From CAZKEW01 sp964558915 (GTDB lineage Bacteria; Acidobacteriota; Aminicenantia; Aminicenantales; UBA8522), in assembly GCA_964558915.1 (NCBI GenBank), contig CAZLFV010000110.1, positions 1 to 8,698 of the forward strand: a stretch of 8,698 nucleotides of DNA, in the 5' to 3' direction. This document shows, piece by piece, positions 1-6,997 of this stretch. Each line of letters begins with the position of its first letter. Position 1 is the first letter of the stretch. Below the pieces are notes generated by a model. The model worked only from the letters and a program-made list of their open reading frames with translations. It ran no database searches and was not told the origin of the DNA. The translations under genes and the position numbers were made by a program.

Positions 1-921
1 GCCCCAAAAATCGGTGGTCACAATTTTCGCCAGCCGAGCTTTCAGGTCCCTGGGGTTGATTTTGTGTTCGGCCGCCTCTTTTCTCCACGATTCTATTTGA
101 GCGAGGGGTTCGTCTGTCAGCAGCTCATAGTAGCGAAACATAAGTGGGTCGGAGATTTCCATGATACTACCGTAGATTTCTTTCGGCGACTCGGTGATGC
201 CGATATAATTCCCCTCCGACTTGCTCATCTTCTTAACCCCGTCTGTTCCTTCAAGCAAAGGCGTGGTGATAACGATCTGAGGCTCCTGGTTGAATTCTTG
301 CTGAATATCGCGGCCAACCAGCAAATTGAATTTCTGGTCAGTGCCTCCCATCTCGACGTCCGCCTTGAGGGCGACTGAGTCGTACGCCTGCATCAAGGGA
401 TACAGGATCTCATGCACCGAGATGGGCTGGCGGGCCTTGAGGCGCTCGGAAAAATCGTCCCGCTCGAGCAGCCGGGCCACGGTATACTTCGCCGCCAGAT
501 GAATGATGTCAAAGCTGCTGAGCTTGCCCAGCCAGCGCGAGTTGAAGTCGATGATTGTTTTTTGAGGGTCCAGAATTTTGAAGATCTGGCTCTTATACGT
601 CTCGGCGTTCCGGAGAATTTCCTCGTGGGTCATGGCCGGACGTGTGGCCGACCGTCCCGAGGGATCGCCGATGATCCCGGTGAAATCGCCGATCAGAAAA
701 ATGACTTCGTGGCCGAGATCCTCGAAGTGCTTCATTTTCCGGAGGAGGACCGTATGGCCGAGGTGGATATCCGGCGCCGTGGGGTCAAAACCGACTTTCA
801 CCCGCAGCGGCTTTTTTTCGCGGATCGATCGGGCGATTTTGGCCCGGAGTTCATCCTCCTGGATGATCTCGACGCAACCTTTCTTGATATAGTCAAACTG
901 TTCTTCGACGCTTTTGTTCAT
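1..921 (-). CDS. tyrS: Tyrosyl-tRNA synthetase, 3'-truncated by window edge
   Basis: Class I aminoacyl-tRNA synthetase that charges tRNA-Tyr with tyrosine in the cytoplasm. The 307 codons present stay open to base 1. The class I HIGH signature is seen as HLGH at residues 53-56, after VGFDPTAPDI. The tyrosine/adenylate pocket region GDPSGR is at 85-90. QAYDSVALKADVEMGGTDQKFN at about 178-199 is the TyrRS Asp/Gln-rich substrate site, and KMSKS is at 231-235, inside KKMSKSEGN. The spacing of HIGH and KMSKS and the GGTDQ motif fit the bacterial TyrRS group of roughly 400 residues. The missing part would be the anticodon-binding region and the usual C-terminal S4-like domain. The ATG at 921 overlaps the purN stop in an ATGA, so translation is probably coupled to purN and tyrS is the last gene seen of the purine operon. 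Recognition is by motif and very secure. Confidence 0.96.
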   Translation of the reverse strand, partial: MNKSVEEQFDYIKKGCVEIIQEDELRAKIARSIREKKPLRVKVGFDPTAPDIHLGHTVLLRKMKHFEDLGHEVIFLIGDFTGIIGDPSGRSATRPAMTHEEILRNAETYKSQIFKILDPQKTIIDFNSRWLGKLSSFDIIHLAAKYTVARLLERDDFSERLKARQPISVHEILYPLMQAYDSVALKADVEMGGTDQKFNLLVGRDIQQEFNQEPQIVITTPLLEGTDGVKKMSKSEGNYIGITESPKEIYGSIMEISDPLMFRYYELLTDEPLAQIESWRKEAAEHKINPRDLKARLAKIVTTDFWG

Positions 922-1559
922 GGCTTTCTTATGAACACTCTCCGGCCGCGCACCTCCAGTCGGCCTTCAAAGTAAAGGCGAACGGACTCAGGATAAATCT
1001 TGTGCTCCTCCACGAGGATGCGGGCAGCCAGGGTCTCCTCAGTGTCGTCCTGGAGCACCGGCACGACCGCCTGCAAAATGATCGGCCCCATATCGACTTC
1101 CTCGAAGACAAAGTGAACGGTCGCGCCGGAGTAGCGCACCCCCCAGTCGATGGCTTTCTGCTGGACATGCAGCCCGGGAAACGATGGCAGCAGAGCGGGG
1201 TGAATATTCATGATTCGGTGTCTGAATTCGCGGCAAAAAAGAGGAGTCAGTATTTTCATGTATCCAGCCAGGCAGACAAGGTCTGCCTCTCTCTTTCTGA
1301 GCTCTTTGATAATCTCCTTGTCGAAGTCTTCGCGGCCGGCAAAGAGCTTCGGGTTGAGGTAGAGAGTCTCCAGGCCGCGTTCCTGGGCAGTGAGAAGACC
1401 GGCCGCTCCGTCCACATTGCTGAAGACAAGGACGATGTCGGCGTTGATCTTCCCGGCTTGGATAGCATCGTGGATTGCTCTGAAATTGGACCCGCGTCCG
1501 GACAGAAAAACGGCGATCCGGCCTCTTTTTTTGGGGCTGATAAAGACTTCCTCTGCCAT
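918..1559 (-). CDS. purN: Phosphoribosylglycinamide formyltransferase (GART)
   Basis: Catalyses the third step of de novo purine synthesis: GAR plus 10-formyl-tetrahydrofolate gives FGAR. The protein is 213 residues, the usual size for PurN. The phosphate-binding loop LSGRGSNF is at residues 19-26. The catalytic block NIHPALLPSFPG is at 118-129, with Asn118 and His120 matching the Asn/His pair of the family. SGATVHFV is at 144-151, and Asp156 in VDMGPI is the third catalytic residue. ATG 1559 is the only sensible start, because an in-frame TAG lies two codons upstream; a purine-rich GGGAGAG stretch precedes it. The gene lies 23 bp after the beta-barrel gene, and its TGA overlaps the tyrS ATG by 4 bp. 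Nothing is missing or broken. The formate-dependent enzyme PurT is unrelated, so this organism uses the folate route for this step. Confidence 0.97.
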   Translation of the reverse strand: MAEEVFISPKKRGRIAVFLSGRGSNFRAIHDAIQAGKINADIVLVFSNVDGAAGLLTAQERGLETLYLNPKLFAGREDFDKEIIKELRKREADLVCLAGYMKILTPLFCREFRHRIMNIHPALLPSFPGLHVQQKAIDWGVRYSGATVHFVFEEVDMGPIILQAVVPVLQDDTEETLAARILVEEHKIYPESVRLYFEGRLEVRGRRVFIRKP

Positions 1560-1582
1560 GGCCTAGCCTTCTCTCCCACTGC

Positions 1583-2434
1583 TTAAAACTTCAACAGCAC
1601 CCCTATTTTAACCGAAAATCCGCTGAAATCAATCATTGCTTTCCGGACTGAGCGAACACTTGCTCCTTCTGGCGCTTGAGCCAGGATCTTTATCTTGGCC
1701 TGCCAGAAATCGAGCTCTGGTAGATATTCCTCGAAGGAATAGAGGTCTCCTTTTTCTCCGGATTCGTCTTCTCCAGAAAACCCATTAACTTTGGCGGATT
1801 GCACGGTGGCCTCGATGAAGAAGCCCAGAAAGGCATCAAATTTATAATCAAACCCGATGCCTCCAAGATAGGTCGAGCCTCTGGCCTCGGCCAAGTCAAG
1901 AACCGGATAAAGGAACTCGGTCTCAATCGGCAGTTTCACTGCCTCTCGGGAAACATACTTGCATTGGATGATCCCGGCGCCTCCCTTGAGATAGAAATGG
2001 AATTTGGGGCCGAGAGGGAAGAAAACATAGCCCAGGAGCGTGACCGGATAGGCGCTGATTTTCGTCGGCCTGGCTACCTGGCTGGTCGCGGACTCTTGAG
2101 TGAGAGAAAGGAGCGTATCCTGCTCATCAAGCCTGCTATAGACATATCCGGCATTGACTCCCAGGGCCAGTCTCGAGCTCAGAAAAAAAGTCAACTCCCC
2201 TTCAAAGGTAAACCCAAAACGGAGCTCGGGTATCGGCCCTCCCTCAAGGCTCCAGTCCGGAAATAAGGATGCTTCCTGGTGCACTTTTTCTTCCCATCCG
2301 GCTAGGGCAAGGTTGACTTGGCCGAGTTTCATCTGCCGGAGCCCGGAAGCCAGCCTGAGCTCAACCCCCGCAGACAAAGAAAGGGAGGAGAGCAGCAGAA
2401 ACGCCGCGCCTATAAGCGCGCGAGCCTTGTTCAT
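1583..2434 (-). CDS. Predicted outer-membrane beta-barrel protein, function unknown
   Basis: I do not recognise a specific family. The 283-residue protein begins with a typical Sec signal peptide: MNKAR, a hydrophobic core at about 6-21, then LSA with likely cleavage after Ala22. The rest is rich in Gly, Phe, Tyr and alternating hydrophobic residues. Strand-like stretches occur at about 70-85, 88-100, 127-140, 144-156, 187-197, 200-215 and 272-283. It ends in VKIGVLLKF; a C-terminal Phe after alternating hydrophobics is the usual BAM recognition signal. Size and pattern suggest a small barrel of the OmpW/OmpA-like kind with an acidic loop (EDESGEKGD, 222-230). The start at 2434 has a clear GGAGG six bases upstream. 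It sits between purL (24 bp) and purN (23 bp) on the same strand, so it is probably co-transcribed with purine genes, although its role there is unclear. A non-porin lipid or assembly role cannot be excluded. Confidence 0.8.
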   Translation of the reverse strand: MNKARALIGAAFLLLSSLSLSAGVELRLASGLRQMKLGQVNLALAGWEEKVHQEASLFPDWSLEGGPIPELRFGFTFEGELTFFLSSRLALGVNAGYVYSRLDEQDTLLSLTQESATSQVARPTKISAYPVTLLGYVFFPLGPKFHFYLKGGAGIIQCKYVSREAVKLPIETEFLYPVLDLAEARGSTYLGGIGFDYKFDAFLGFFIEATVQSAKVNGFSGEDESGEKGDLYSFEEYLPELDFWQAKIKILAQAPEGASVRSVRKAMIDFSGFSVKIGVLLKF

Positions 2435-2440
2435 TCCTGA

Positions 2441-2445
2441 CCTCC
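2441..2445 (-). promoter_or_regulatory. Ribosome binding site of the beta-barrel gene
   Basis: The minus strand reads GGAGG followed by six bases (TCAGGA) and the ATG at 2434. It lies within the 24-bp gap after the purL stop. This supports independent ribosome entry for the beta-barrel gene and confirms that start. Confidence 0.7.
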
Positions 2446-2458
2446 GCCAAACCTTTAC

Positions 2459-4666
2459 CTAGAGGATTGAAAAAACTTGAGGGATGGATTTTTTCCATGT
2501 CTCATACAGAATTTCCACGGGAAGACGGATGATTTCGCGGCCCGCATGACGGATGATGATTTCGCGGCCGGCGGTTTTTCCGATCGCTTTGGCTTGAACT
2601 CCTTTTTGAGCAGCCAGCTTGAGCAAGACCGAAAGGTCCGCTTTCCTGACACTGACGACGATGCGGGACTGACTTTCACCGAAGACAAGCGCGTCCGGCC
2701 GGATCTCATCATTTAGGTCGATGATCGAGCCGGTCTTTGCCCTGCTCCCAAACGAGCATTCTGCGAGAGCTACTGCCAGCCCGCCCTCGGAGATATCGTG
2801 AGCTGACCGGATGAGACCTCGAGAAATGGCTTCGAGGCAGAGCTCGTGGACTCTCTTTTCGGTCTCGAGGTCGATCCCGGGTGGAGGGCCTTTTTCCAGG
2901 TCAAAGGCGGCCTTGAGGTATTCTGACCCGCCCAGCTCCTCTTTGTTCTCGCCTAGAAGAACGATGACATCGCCGGCCTCCTTGAACCGCGGGCTCACGG
3001 CCGAGTTGATATCATCGATTAGGCCGACAACCCCGAGCACAGGTGTCGGATAAATGGATATCCCCTCAGTATCGTTGTAGAAACTGACGTTCCCGCCCGT
3101 GACAGGGATGGAAAAGAAACAGCAGGCTTCGGCCATCCCTTCCACCACTTTCTTGAACTGCCACATGACCTCAGGTTTCTCGGGATTGCCAAAATTCAAG
3201 CAGTTGGTTACGCCGATGGGCCTCGCCCCAACACAGGCCAGATTCCGGCAGGCCTCGGCCACAGCGATCATCCCGCCCGTCCGCGGGTTGAGATAGGCAT
3301 ATAGCGAATTGCCGTCCAGCGTCATGGCCAGGCCTTTCCTCTGCCCTTTGATCCGTAACACGGCCGCGTCGGCGCCCGGCAGGAGGACCGTGTTGATCTG
3401 AACCTGGTGGTCATATTGCCTGTAAACCCATTCTTTATCGGCGATGGTTGGAGAAGCAATCAGCCGCAACAGAATATCATTCCAGTCCAAAGGAACGGGC
3501 GGCAGCTCGAACTTTTTGACCGCTTTGAGATGGGCCGGCTTTCGAGTTGGCCTCCGATAAATGGGGCACAGGTTGACGATGGCATCTACCGGGACGTCCA
3601 CAGCGGTTTCTCCGCGGAAACTCACCCTCAGCCTCCCGCTTGCGGTGACCTCTCCAATCTGGACGGCGTCCAGGTCCCATTTGGCAAAGATTCTCTGGAC
3701 CTCGGCCAGGTTCTCCTTTTTGGCGACGAGTAACATCCTTTCCTGCGATTCGGAGAGCATGATCTCGTAGGGGGTCATGCCTTCTTCTCTTTGTGGAACT
3801 AAATCAAGGTTGATTGAAATACCTGTTCCTGACTTCGCCGCCATCTCCGATGTGGAGCAGGTCAATCCGGCAGCGCCCATATCTTGGATGCCGACGATCA
3901 GGGCTCTCTCCATAACCTCAAGGCATGCCTCCAGGAGCAATTTTTCTTTAAACGGGTCTCCCACCTGCACGTTGGGCCTTTTTTGTTCTGTTTCCGTGCC
4001 GAATTCAGCCGAGGCCATGGTGGCTCCATGAATCCCGTCCCTTCCAGTCTTTGAGCCAACGTACAAAACTGGATTTCCCGTGCCCTCGGCCTTGGCGTAG
4101 AAGATTTTATCTTTTTCCACCAACCCTAAAGCAAAAACATTGACCAGGGGATTCCTGGAATAGCAGTCATGAAAATAGATCTCGCCGCCCACTGTGGGGA
4201 TTCCCATGGAGTTTCCGTAGGATGAAATGCCCGCGACCACTCCGTCCATGATGGCCCGGTTCTTCGGAGTTTCGAGCGGCCCGAACCGCAAAGAATCGAG
4301 AAGAGCGATTGGCCTTGCCCCCATGGTGAAGATGTCGCGGAGTATGCCTCCAATGCCAGTGGCCGCCCCCTGAAAGGGCTCGATATAGGAAGGGTGGTTA
4401 TGGGATTCGATCTTGAAAACGACAGCCGTCCCCGCGCCGATGTCCAGGACGCCTGCATTTTCTCCCGGGCCCTGGATGACGTTTTTCCCGGTTGTGGGCA
4501 ATTTTTTCAGATGGACTCTGGAGCTTTTGTAGCTGCAGTGTTCCGACCACATCAGGGAGAAAATGCCCAGCTCGGTCAAAGTCGGCTCCCGGCCAATGAG
4601 CTCGACAATCCTTTTGTATTCCTCCAAAGTCAGGTTGTGGTCGGCAATGGTCTTGCGGTCAATCAT
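2459..4666 (-). CDS. purL: Phosphoribosylformylglycinamidine synthase subunit PurL
   Basis: Synthetase subunit of the PurSQL complex. It uses ATP and ammonia supplied by PurQ to turn FGAR into FGAM. The short PurL form is about 740 residues; with the start chosen here the protein is 735. LGREPTLTELGIFSLMW-like sequence near the N-terminus leads into SEHCSYKSSR at 41-50, with the conserved His43. GPGENAG is at 67-72, and ESHNHPS, a nucleotide/substrate site, is at 87-93. GGILRDIFTMGARP is at 106-119 and SAHDISEGGL at 621-630, matching the two AIRS-type half domains. A start at 4693 is open but has no good ribosome site and would overlap purQ by 35 bp. ATG 4666 has GAGAAG seven bases upstream and overlaps the purQ stop by 8 bp (ATGATTGA), which is typical coupling. 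No motif is lost. The ending TAG leaves a 24-bp gap before the beta-barrel gene. Confidence 0.96.
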   Translation of the reverse strand: MIDRKTIADHNLTLEEYKRIVELIGREPTLTELGIFSLMWSEHCSYKSSRVHLKKLPTTGKNVIQGPGENAGVLDIGAGTAVVFKIESHNHPSYIEPFQGAATGIGGILRDIFTMGARPIALLDSLRFGPLETPKNRAIMDGVVAGISSYGNSMGIPTVGGEIYFHDCYSRNPLVNVFALGLVEKDKIFYAKAEGTGNPVLYVGSKTGRDGIHGATMASAEFGTETEQKRPNVQVGDPFKEKLLLEACLEVMERALIVGIQDMGAAGLTCSTSEMAAKSGTGISINLDLVPQREEGMTPYEIMLSESQERMLLVAKKENLAEVQRIFAKWDLDAVQIGEVTASGRLRVSFRGETAVDVPVDAIVNLCPIYRRPTRKPAHLKAVKKFELPPVPLDWNDILLRLIASPTIADKEWVYRQYDHQVQINTVLLPGADAAVLRIKGQRKGLAMTLDGNSLYAYLNPRTGGMIAVAEACRNLACVGARPIGVTNCLNFGNPEKPEVMWQFKKVVEGMAEACCFFSIPVTGGNVSFYNDTEGISIYPTPVLGVVGLIDDINSAVSPRFKEAGDVIVLLGENKEELGGSEYLKAAFDLEKGPPPGIDLETEKRVHELCLEAISRGLIRSAHDISEGGLAVALAECSFGSRAKTGSIIDLNDEIRPDALVFGESQSRIVVSVRKADLSVLLKLAAQKGVQAKAIGKTAGREIIIRHAGREIIRLPVEILYETWKKSIPQVFSIL
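2524..2573 (-). repeat. Imperfect tandem microduplication near the 3' end of purL
   Basis: Two near-identical segments, each containing GATTTCGCGGCC and GACGGAT (plus strand), lie side by side with offsets of 24 and 27 bp. In PurL they give two copies of AGREII within nine residues (about 699-714). It keeps the reading frame. It could be a true slippage duplication or chance convergence of two strands in the C-terminal domain. Confidence 0.5.
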
Positions 4667-5354
4667 GCTTGAACTTCTCAATGATGGATGCAAATATCAC
4701 TCGGCCGTCTGTGCTTCCCAGAAGCGCCTCCGAAGCCCTTTCCGGATGAGGCATCAGCCCCATGACGTTGCCTCCTTTATTGATCAACCCCGCAATGCTG
4801 GCCGCAGAACCGTTGATATTGGCTTCCTCCGTCGCCTCGCCTTTTTCATCGACGTAGCGGAGCATGACTTGGTTGTTCTTCTCGATCTTCCTCAGCAGCT
4901 CGGGAGGGGCGAAATAATTTCCGTCAAAATGCGCAATCGGAATCCTCAGGACTTGTCGGGGCCTGGCTTTATGGGTAAAGCGTGTTTGGGCATTTTCGAC
5001 TCGCACATGGACGAATTCACAGAGAAACTTGAGGTTTTTGTTCCTCAACATCGCCCCCGGAAGTAGGCCCAGTTCGAGCAGGACCTGGAAACCGTTGCAG
5101 ATGCCGAGCACGATCCCGCCCTTGGCGGCGAACTCCCCGACTTCCCGCATCAGGGGAGAAAACTTAGCGATCGCGCCCGACCTCAGATAATCTCCGTAAG
5201 AAAAGCCTCCCGGGAGAACTACACAGTCGACATTTTTCAGGAAGTGATCCTTGTGCCAGAGAAACGTCGTGTCTTGTCGGAGCACCTCCTTGAGGACAAA
5301 AAAGGTGTCATAATCGCAGTTCGAACCGGGGAAAATGACGACGCCAAATCTCAA
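4659..5354 (-). CDS. purQ: Phosphoribosylformylglycinamidine synthase glutaminase subunit PurQ
   Basis: Class I (triad) glutamine amidotransferase that releases ammonia from glutamine for PurL. Starting at TTG 5354 gives 231 residues, close to the roughly 227 of PurQ relatives, and the N-terminus MRFGVVIFPGSNCDYD matches the family. The nucleophile is Cys86 in GICNGFQVL, and the His203/Glu205 pair in MPHPERA completes the triad. FSYGDYLRSGAIA at 51-63 is PurQ-specific. A longer open frame begins at ATG 5447, but its first 31 codons are low-complexity basic sequence overlapping purS out of frame, so I reject it. No ATG or GTG lies in frame between. A weak AAGTGAG site precedes the TTG. The gap to the purS stop is 10 bp, and the 3' end overlaps purL by 8 bp. 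The enzyme identity is certain; only the start codon is inferred. Confidence 0.95.
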   Translation of the reverse strand: MRFGVVIFPGSNCDYDTFFVLKEVLRQDTTFLWHKDHFLKNVDCVVLPGGFSYGDYLRSGAIAKFSPLMREVGEFAAKGGIVLGICNGFQVLLELGLLPGAMLRNKNLKFLCEFVHVRVENAQTRFTHKARPRQVLRIPIAHFDGNYFAPPELLRKIEKNNQVMLRYVDEKGEATEEANINGSAASIAGLINKGGNVMGLMPHPERASEALLGSTDGRVIFASIIEKFKHD

Positions 5355-5364
5355 TTCAGCGAAC

Positions 5365-5616
5365 TCACTTTTCTTCTTTAAGGACCTGCCAGGAAAATTT
5401 CTCGATGATCGGGTTGGCCAGGACCTTAGCTGCGATTTCCGGGACAACTTTTTCCGCTTCTATCTCGGAGATATCTTTCAGCTCGATCTCGAAGACCTTA
5501 CCCTGCCTGACTTCTTTGATAACATGGTAGCCGAGCGTGTGCAGGGCGTTTTTCACAGTCTGTCCTTGCGGGTCAAGGACGCTTTCTTTGAAGGAGACGA
5601 GGATCCTGACTTTCAT
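5365..5616 (-). CDS. purS: Phosphoribosylformylglycinamidine synthase subunit PurS
   Basis: Small subunit that bridges PurQ and PurL and is needed for ammonia transfer in the three-part FGAM synthase of Gram-positive, archaeal and many other bacteria. The 83-residue product starts MKVRILVSFKESVLDPQG, and the KESVLDPQG block (10-18) is the PurS hallmark, followed by a Gly-Tyr turn at 29-30 and the QGKVFEIEL strand at 38-46. The usual length is about 80-85. A longer frame reaches up to 5793, but those extra codons overlap purB and resemble no PurS N-terminus. An AAAGGG site lies nine bases upstream of ATG 5616. The first 44 bp lie inside the 3' end of purB in another frame. Next comes purQ, 10 bp away. 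Confidence 0.94.
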   Translation of the reverse strand: MKVRILVSFKESVLDPQGQTVKNALHTLGYHVIKEVRQGKVFEIELKDISEIEAEKVVPEIAAKVLANPIIEKFSWQVLKEEK

Positions 5617-6907
5617 TCCCGAGAACCCTTTCGAAAATATAGTCGGTTTTTTCGAGGTAACTCTCCAGGGAGAAACAGGCTTCGACTTCTTTGGGAGAGA
5701 GTATGGCCATGATGTCCTTATCTTTGAGAAGGAGGTCTTTGAACCCGAGGTTTTCTGTCCGGGCGCGCAGCGAGTTCCGCTGGACGAGTTCATAAGCGCG
5801 AGGCCGCGGCACTTTTTTTTCCGTCAGGGCGAGGAGAATCTTTTGCGAGAAGATGAGCCCCCTGGTGAGGGCGATGTTCTCTTTCATCCGTTTTTCATGA
5901 ATAACCCAGTTCTTGATGATGGCTGTGGTTTCGGCCAGCAGATAGTCCGCCAGGATGAACGAGTCTGGGAAGATGATTCGTTCAGCCGAGGAGTGGGAAA
6001 TATCCCTTTCGTGCCAGAGCGGGATATTTTCCAGGGCCACCTGGAGATTGCCCCGGAGGAGACGCGAGAGGCCGGAGATCCGCTCTGCCCGGACTGGATT
6101 TTTTTTGTGCGGCATGGAGGAGGAGCCTTTCTGGCCCTTGGCAAATGGCTCCTCGACCTCTAGGATTTCAGTCCTTTGAAGATGACGAATTTCTTGAGCG
6201 AACTTGTCCAGACTGGCTCCGAGGAGGGCCAATGCGGAAATCACTTCGGCATGCCTGTCGCGCTGAAGAACCTGGGTTGACACTCTGGCCGGCCGGAGGC
6301 CGACTTTTTGAAGAGCGAGTTCTTCCACCTTGGGGTCAAGATGGACATATGTTCCGACCGAGCCAGAAATCCTGCCGTAGCTGATGACGTCCTGAGCCCT
6401 TTTGAGCCGCTCCTCGTGGCGCTTTATTTCTTCGTACCAGACCAGAAGCTTGACCCCAAACATGATCGGCTCAGCATGAACACCGTGGGTTCTTCCGATC
6501 ATGACTGTTTTTTTGTACCGAAGTGCTTGCTCCCTGATAACGTTCTTGAGTCTCCCGACGTCCTTGCGGATCTTTTCCAAGGACTCTTTGATCAGAAGCG
6601 ACAGGGCCGTGTCAACGATATCGTAGGATGTCAAGCCCATATGGACAAAGCGAAGGTCTTCGCCCACGTATTCTCCCACAGCTTCGAGAAAAGCGATGAC
6701 ATCGTGTTTGACGACTTTTTCGATCTCTTCAACCCGGCTCGCCGGGCAGGCCGCTTTTTTCTTAATCCTCTTGAGGGCGGCGGCGGGAATTCGGTCGAGC
6801 TCAGCCCAGGCATCGCAGACAGCTAGCTCAACATCCAGCCATTTGCGGTACTTGTTTTCTTCCGACCAGATGGCGCCCATTTCTGGAAGAGTGTAGCGGT
6901 TGATCAT
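5573..6907 (-). CDS. purB: Adenylosuccinate lyase
   Basis: Fumarase/aspartase-superfamily lyase acting twice in purine synthesis: it cleaves SAICAR to AICAR plus fumarate, and adenylosuccinate to AMP plus fumarate. The 444-residue protein has His68 in VKHDVIAF and TSYDIVDTAL at 93-102. GRTHGVHAEP is at 138-147 with His141, the general acid/base position. The superfamily signature GSSSMPHKKNP at 261-271 carries the catalytic serine loop. The family's usual length is about 430-435. Conserved sequence ends at IFERVLG (424-430), and the last 14 residues are an unusual basic tail encoded wholly in the overlap with purS. ATG 6907 has a GAGGA site eight bases upstream. It is the first gene of the operon, directly behind a strong promoter. 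Identity is secure. Confidence 0.97.
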   Translation of the reverse strand: MINRYTLPEMGAIWSEENKYRKWLDVELAVCDAWAELDRIPAAALKRIKKKAACPASRVEEIEKVVKHDVIAFLEAVGEYVGEDLRFVHMGLTSYDIVDTALSLLIKESLEKIRKDVGRLKNVIREQALRYKKTVMIGRTHGVHAEPIMFGVKLLVWYEEIKRHEERLKRAQDVISYGRISGSVGTYVHLDPKVEELALQKVGLRPARVSTQVLQRDRHAEVISALALLGASLDKFAQEIRHLQRTEILEVEEPFAKGQKGSSSMPHKKNPVRAERISGLSRLLRGNLQVALENIPLWHERDISHSSAERIIFPDSFILADYLLAETTAIIKNWVIHEKRMKENIALTRGLIFSQKILLALTEKKVPRPRAYELVQRNSLRARTENLGFKDLLLKDKDIMAILSPKEVEACFSLESYLEKTDYIFERVLGNESQDPRLLQRKRP

Positions 6908-6915
6908 GGCGCTTG

Positions 6916-6920
6916 TCCTC
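6916..6920 (-). promoter_or_regulatory. Ribosome binding site of purB
   Basis: The minus strand reads GAGGA, then eight bases, then the ATG at 6907. Spacing and sequence fit a functional Shine-Dalgarno and fix the purB start. Confidence 0.65.
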
Positions 6921-6933
6921 GGAAAGAGGTCAA

Positions 6934-6962
6934 ATCATAGCAAGGACATCCTGGCTTGTCAA
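6934..6962 (-). promoter_or_regulatory. Sigma-70-type promoter of the purB-purSQL-purN-tyrS operon
   Basis: On the minus strand a perfect -35 box TTGACA (6962-6957) is followed by exactly 17 bp and a -10 box TATGAT (6939-6934), one mismatch from consensus. Transcription would start near 6927, giving a leader of only about 20 bases before purB. That leaves no room for a purine riboswitch or attenuator, so any control would act on initiation by a repressor or activator. I see no clear operator dyad. Seen directly in sequence; function is inferred from match and spacing. Confidence 0.8.
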
Positions 6963-6989
6963 TGAATATGGGAGGAGCAAAGGATTTTG

Positions 6990-6995
6990 TATAAT
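6990..6995 (+). promoter_or_regulatory. Possible -10 element (TATAAT) for the sigma-factor operon
   Basis: A perfect TATAAT lies on the plus strand only two bases before the first possible ATG (6998) of the sigma gene. The nearest -35-like hexamer, TTGTCA at 6956-6961, is 28 bp away, which is too far for a normal promoter, and nothing suitable stands 16-18 bp upstream. If the box is used, transcription would start near 7002 and translation would begin at the ATG at 7010 or 7022. The sigma factor might instead read its own ECF promoter further upstream, but I could not identify one. Confidence 0.3.
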
Positions 6996-6997
6996 AG

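Noticed and set aside
1002..1586. Plus-strand open frame of 194 codons opposite purN
   Set aside because: Its span is fully explained by purN with catalytic motifs; the frame shows no domain and has no ribosome site. Other long plus-strand frames opposite tyrS, purB and the barrel gene (for example 412-975, 1799-2266, 5537-6163, 6308-6826) were dropped for the same reason.
4667..4693. Extended purL start at 4693
   Set aside because: There is no good Shine-Dalgarno, the overlap with purQ would be larger, and ATG 4666 has a clear GAGAAG site.
5617..5793. Extended purS start at 5793
   Set aside because: The added 59 codons overlap conserved purB sequence, and PurS proteins begin right at the MKVRILV-like strand.
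6908..6933. Purine riboswitch or attenuator before purB
   Set aside because: The predicted leader is only about 20 bases, too short for any riboswitch fold.
6956..6961. TTGTCA as -35 for the sigma gene
   Set aside because: It is 28 bp from TATAAT, too far for a standard promoter; the hexamer is the reverse face of the purB -35 box.
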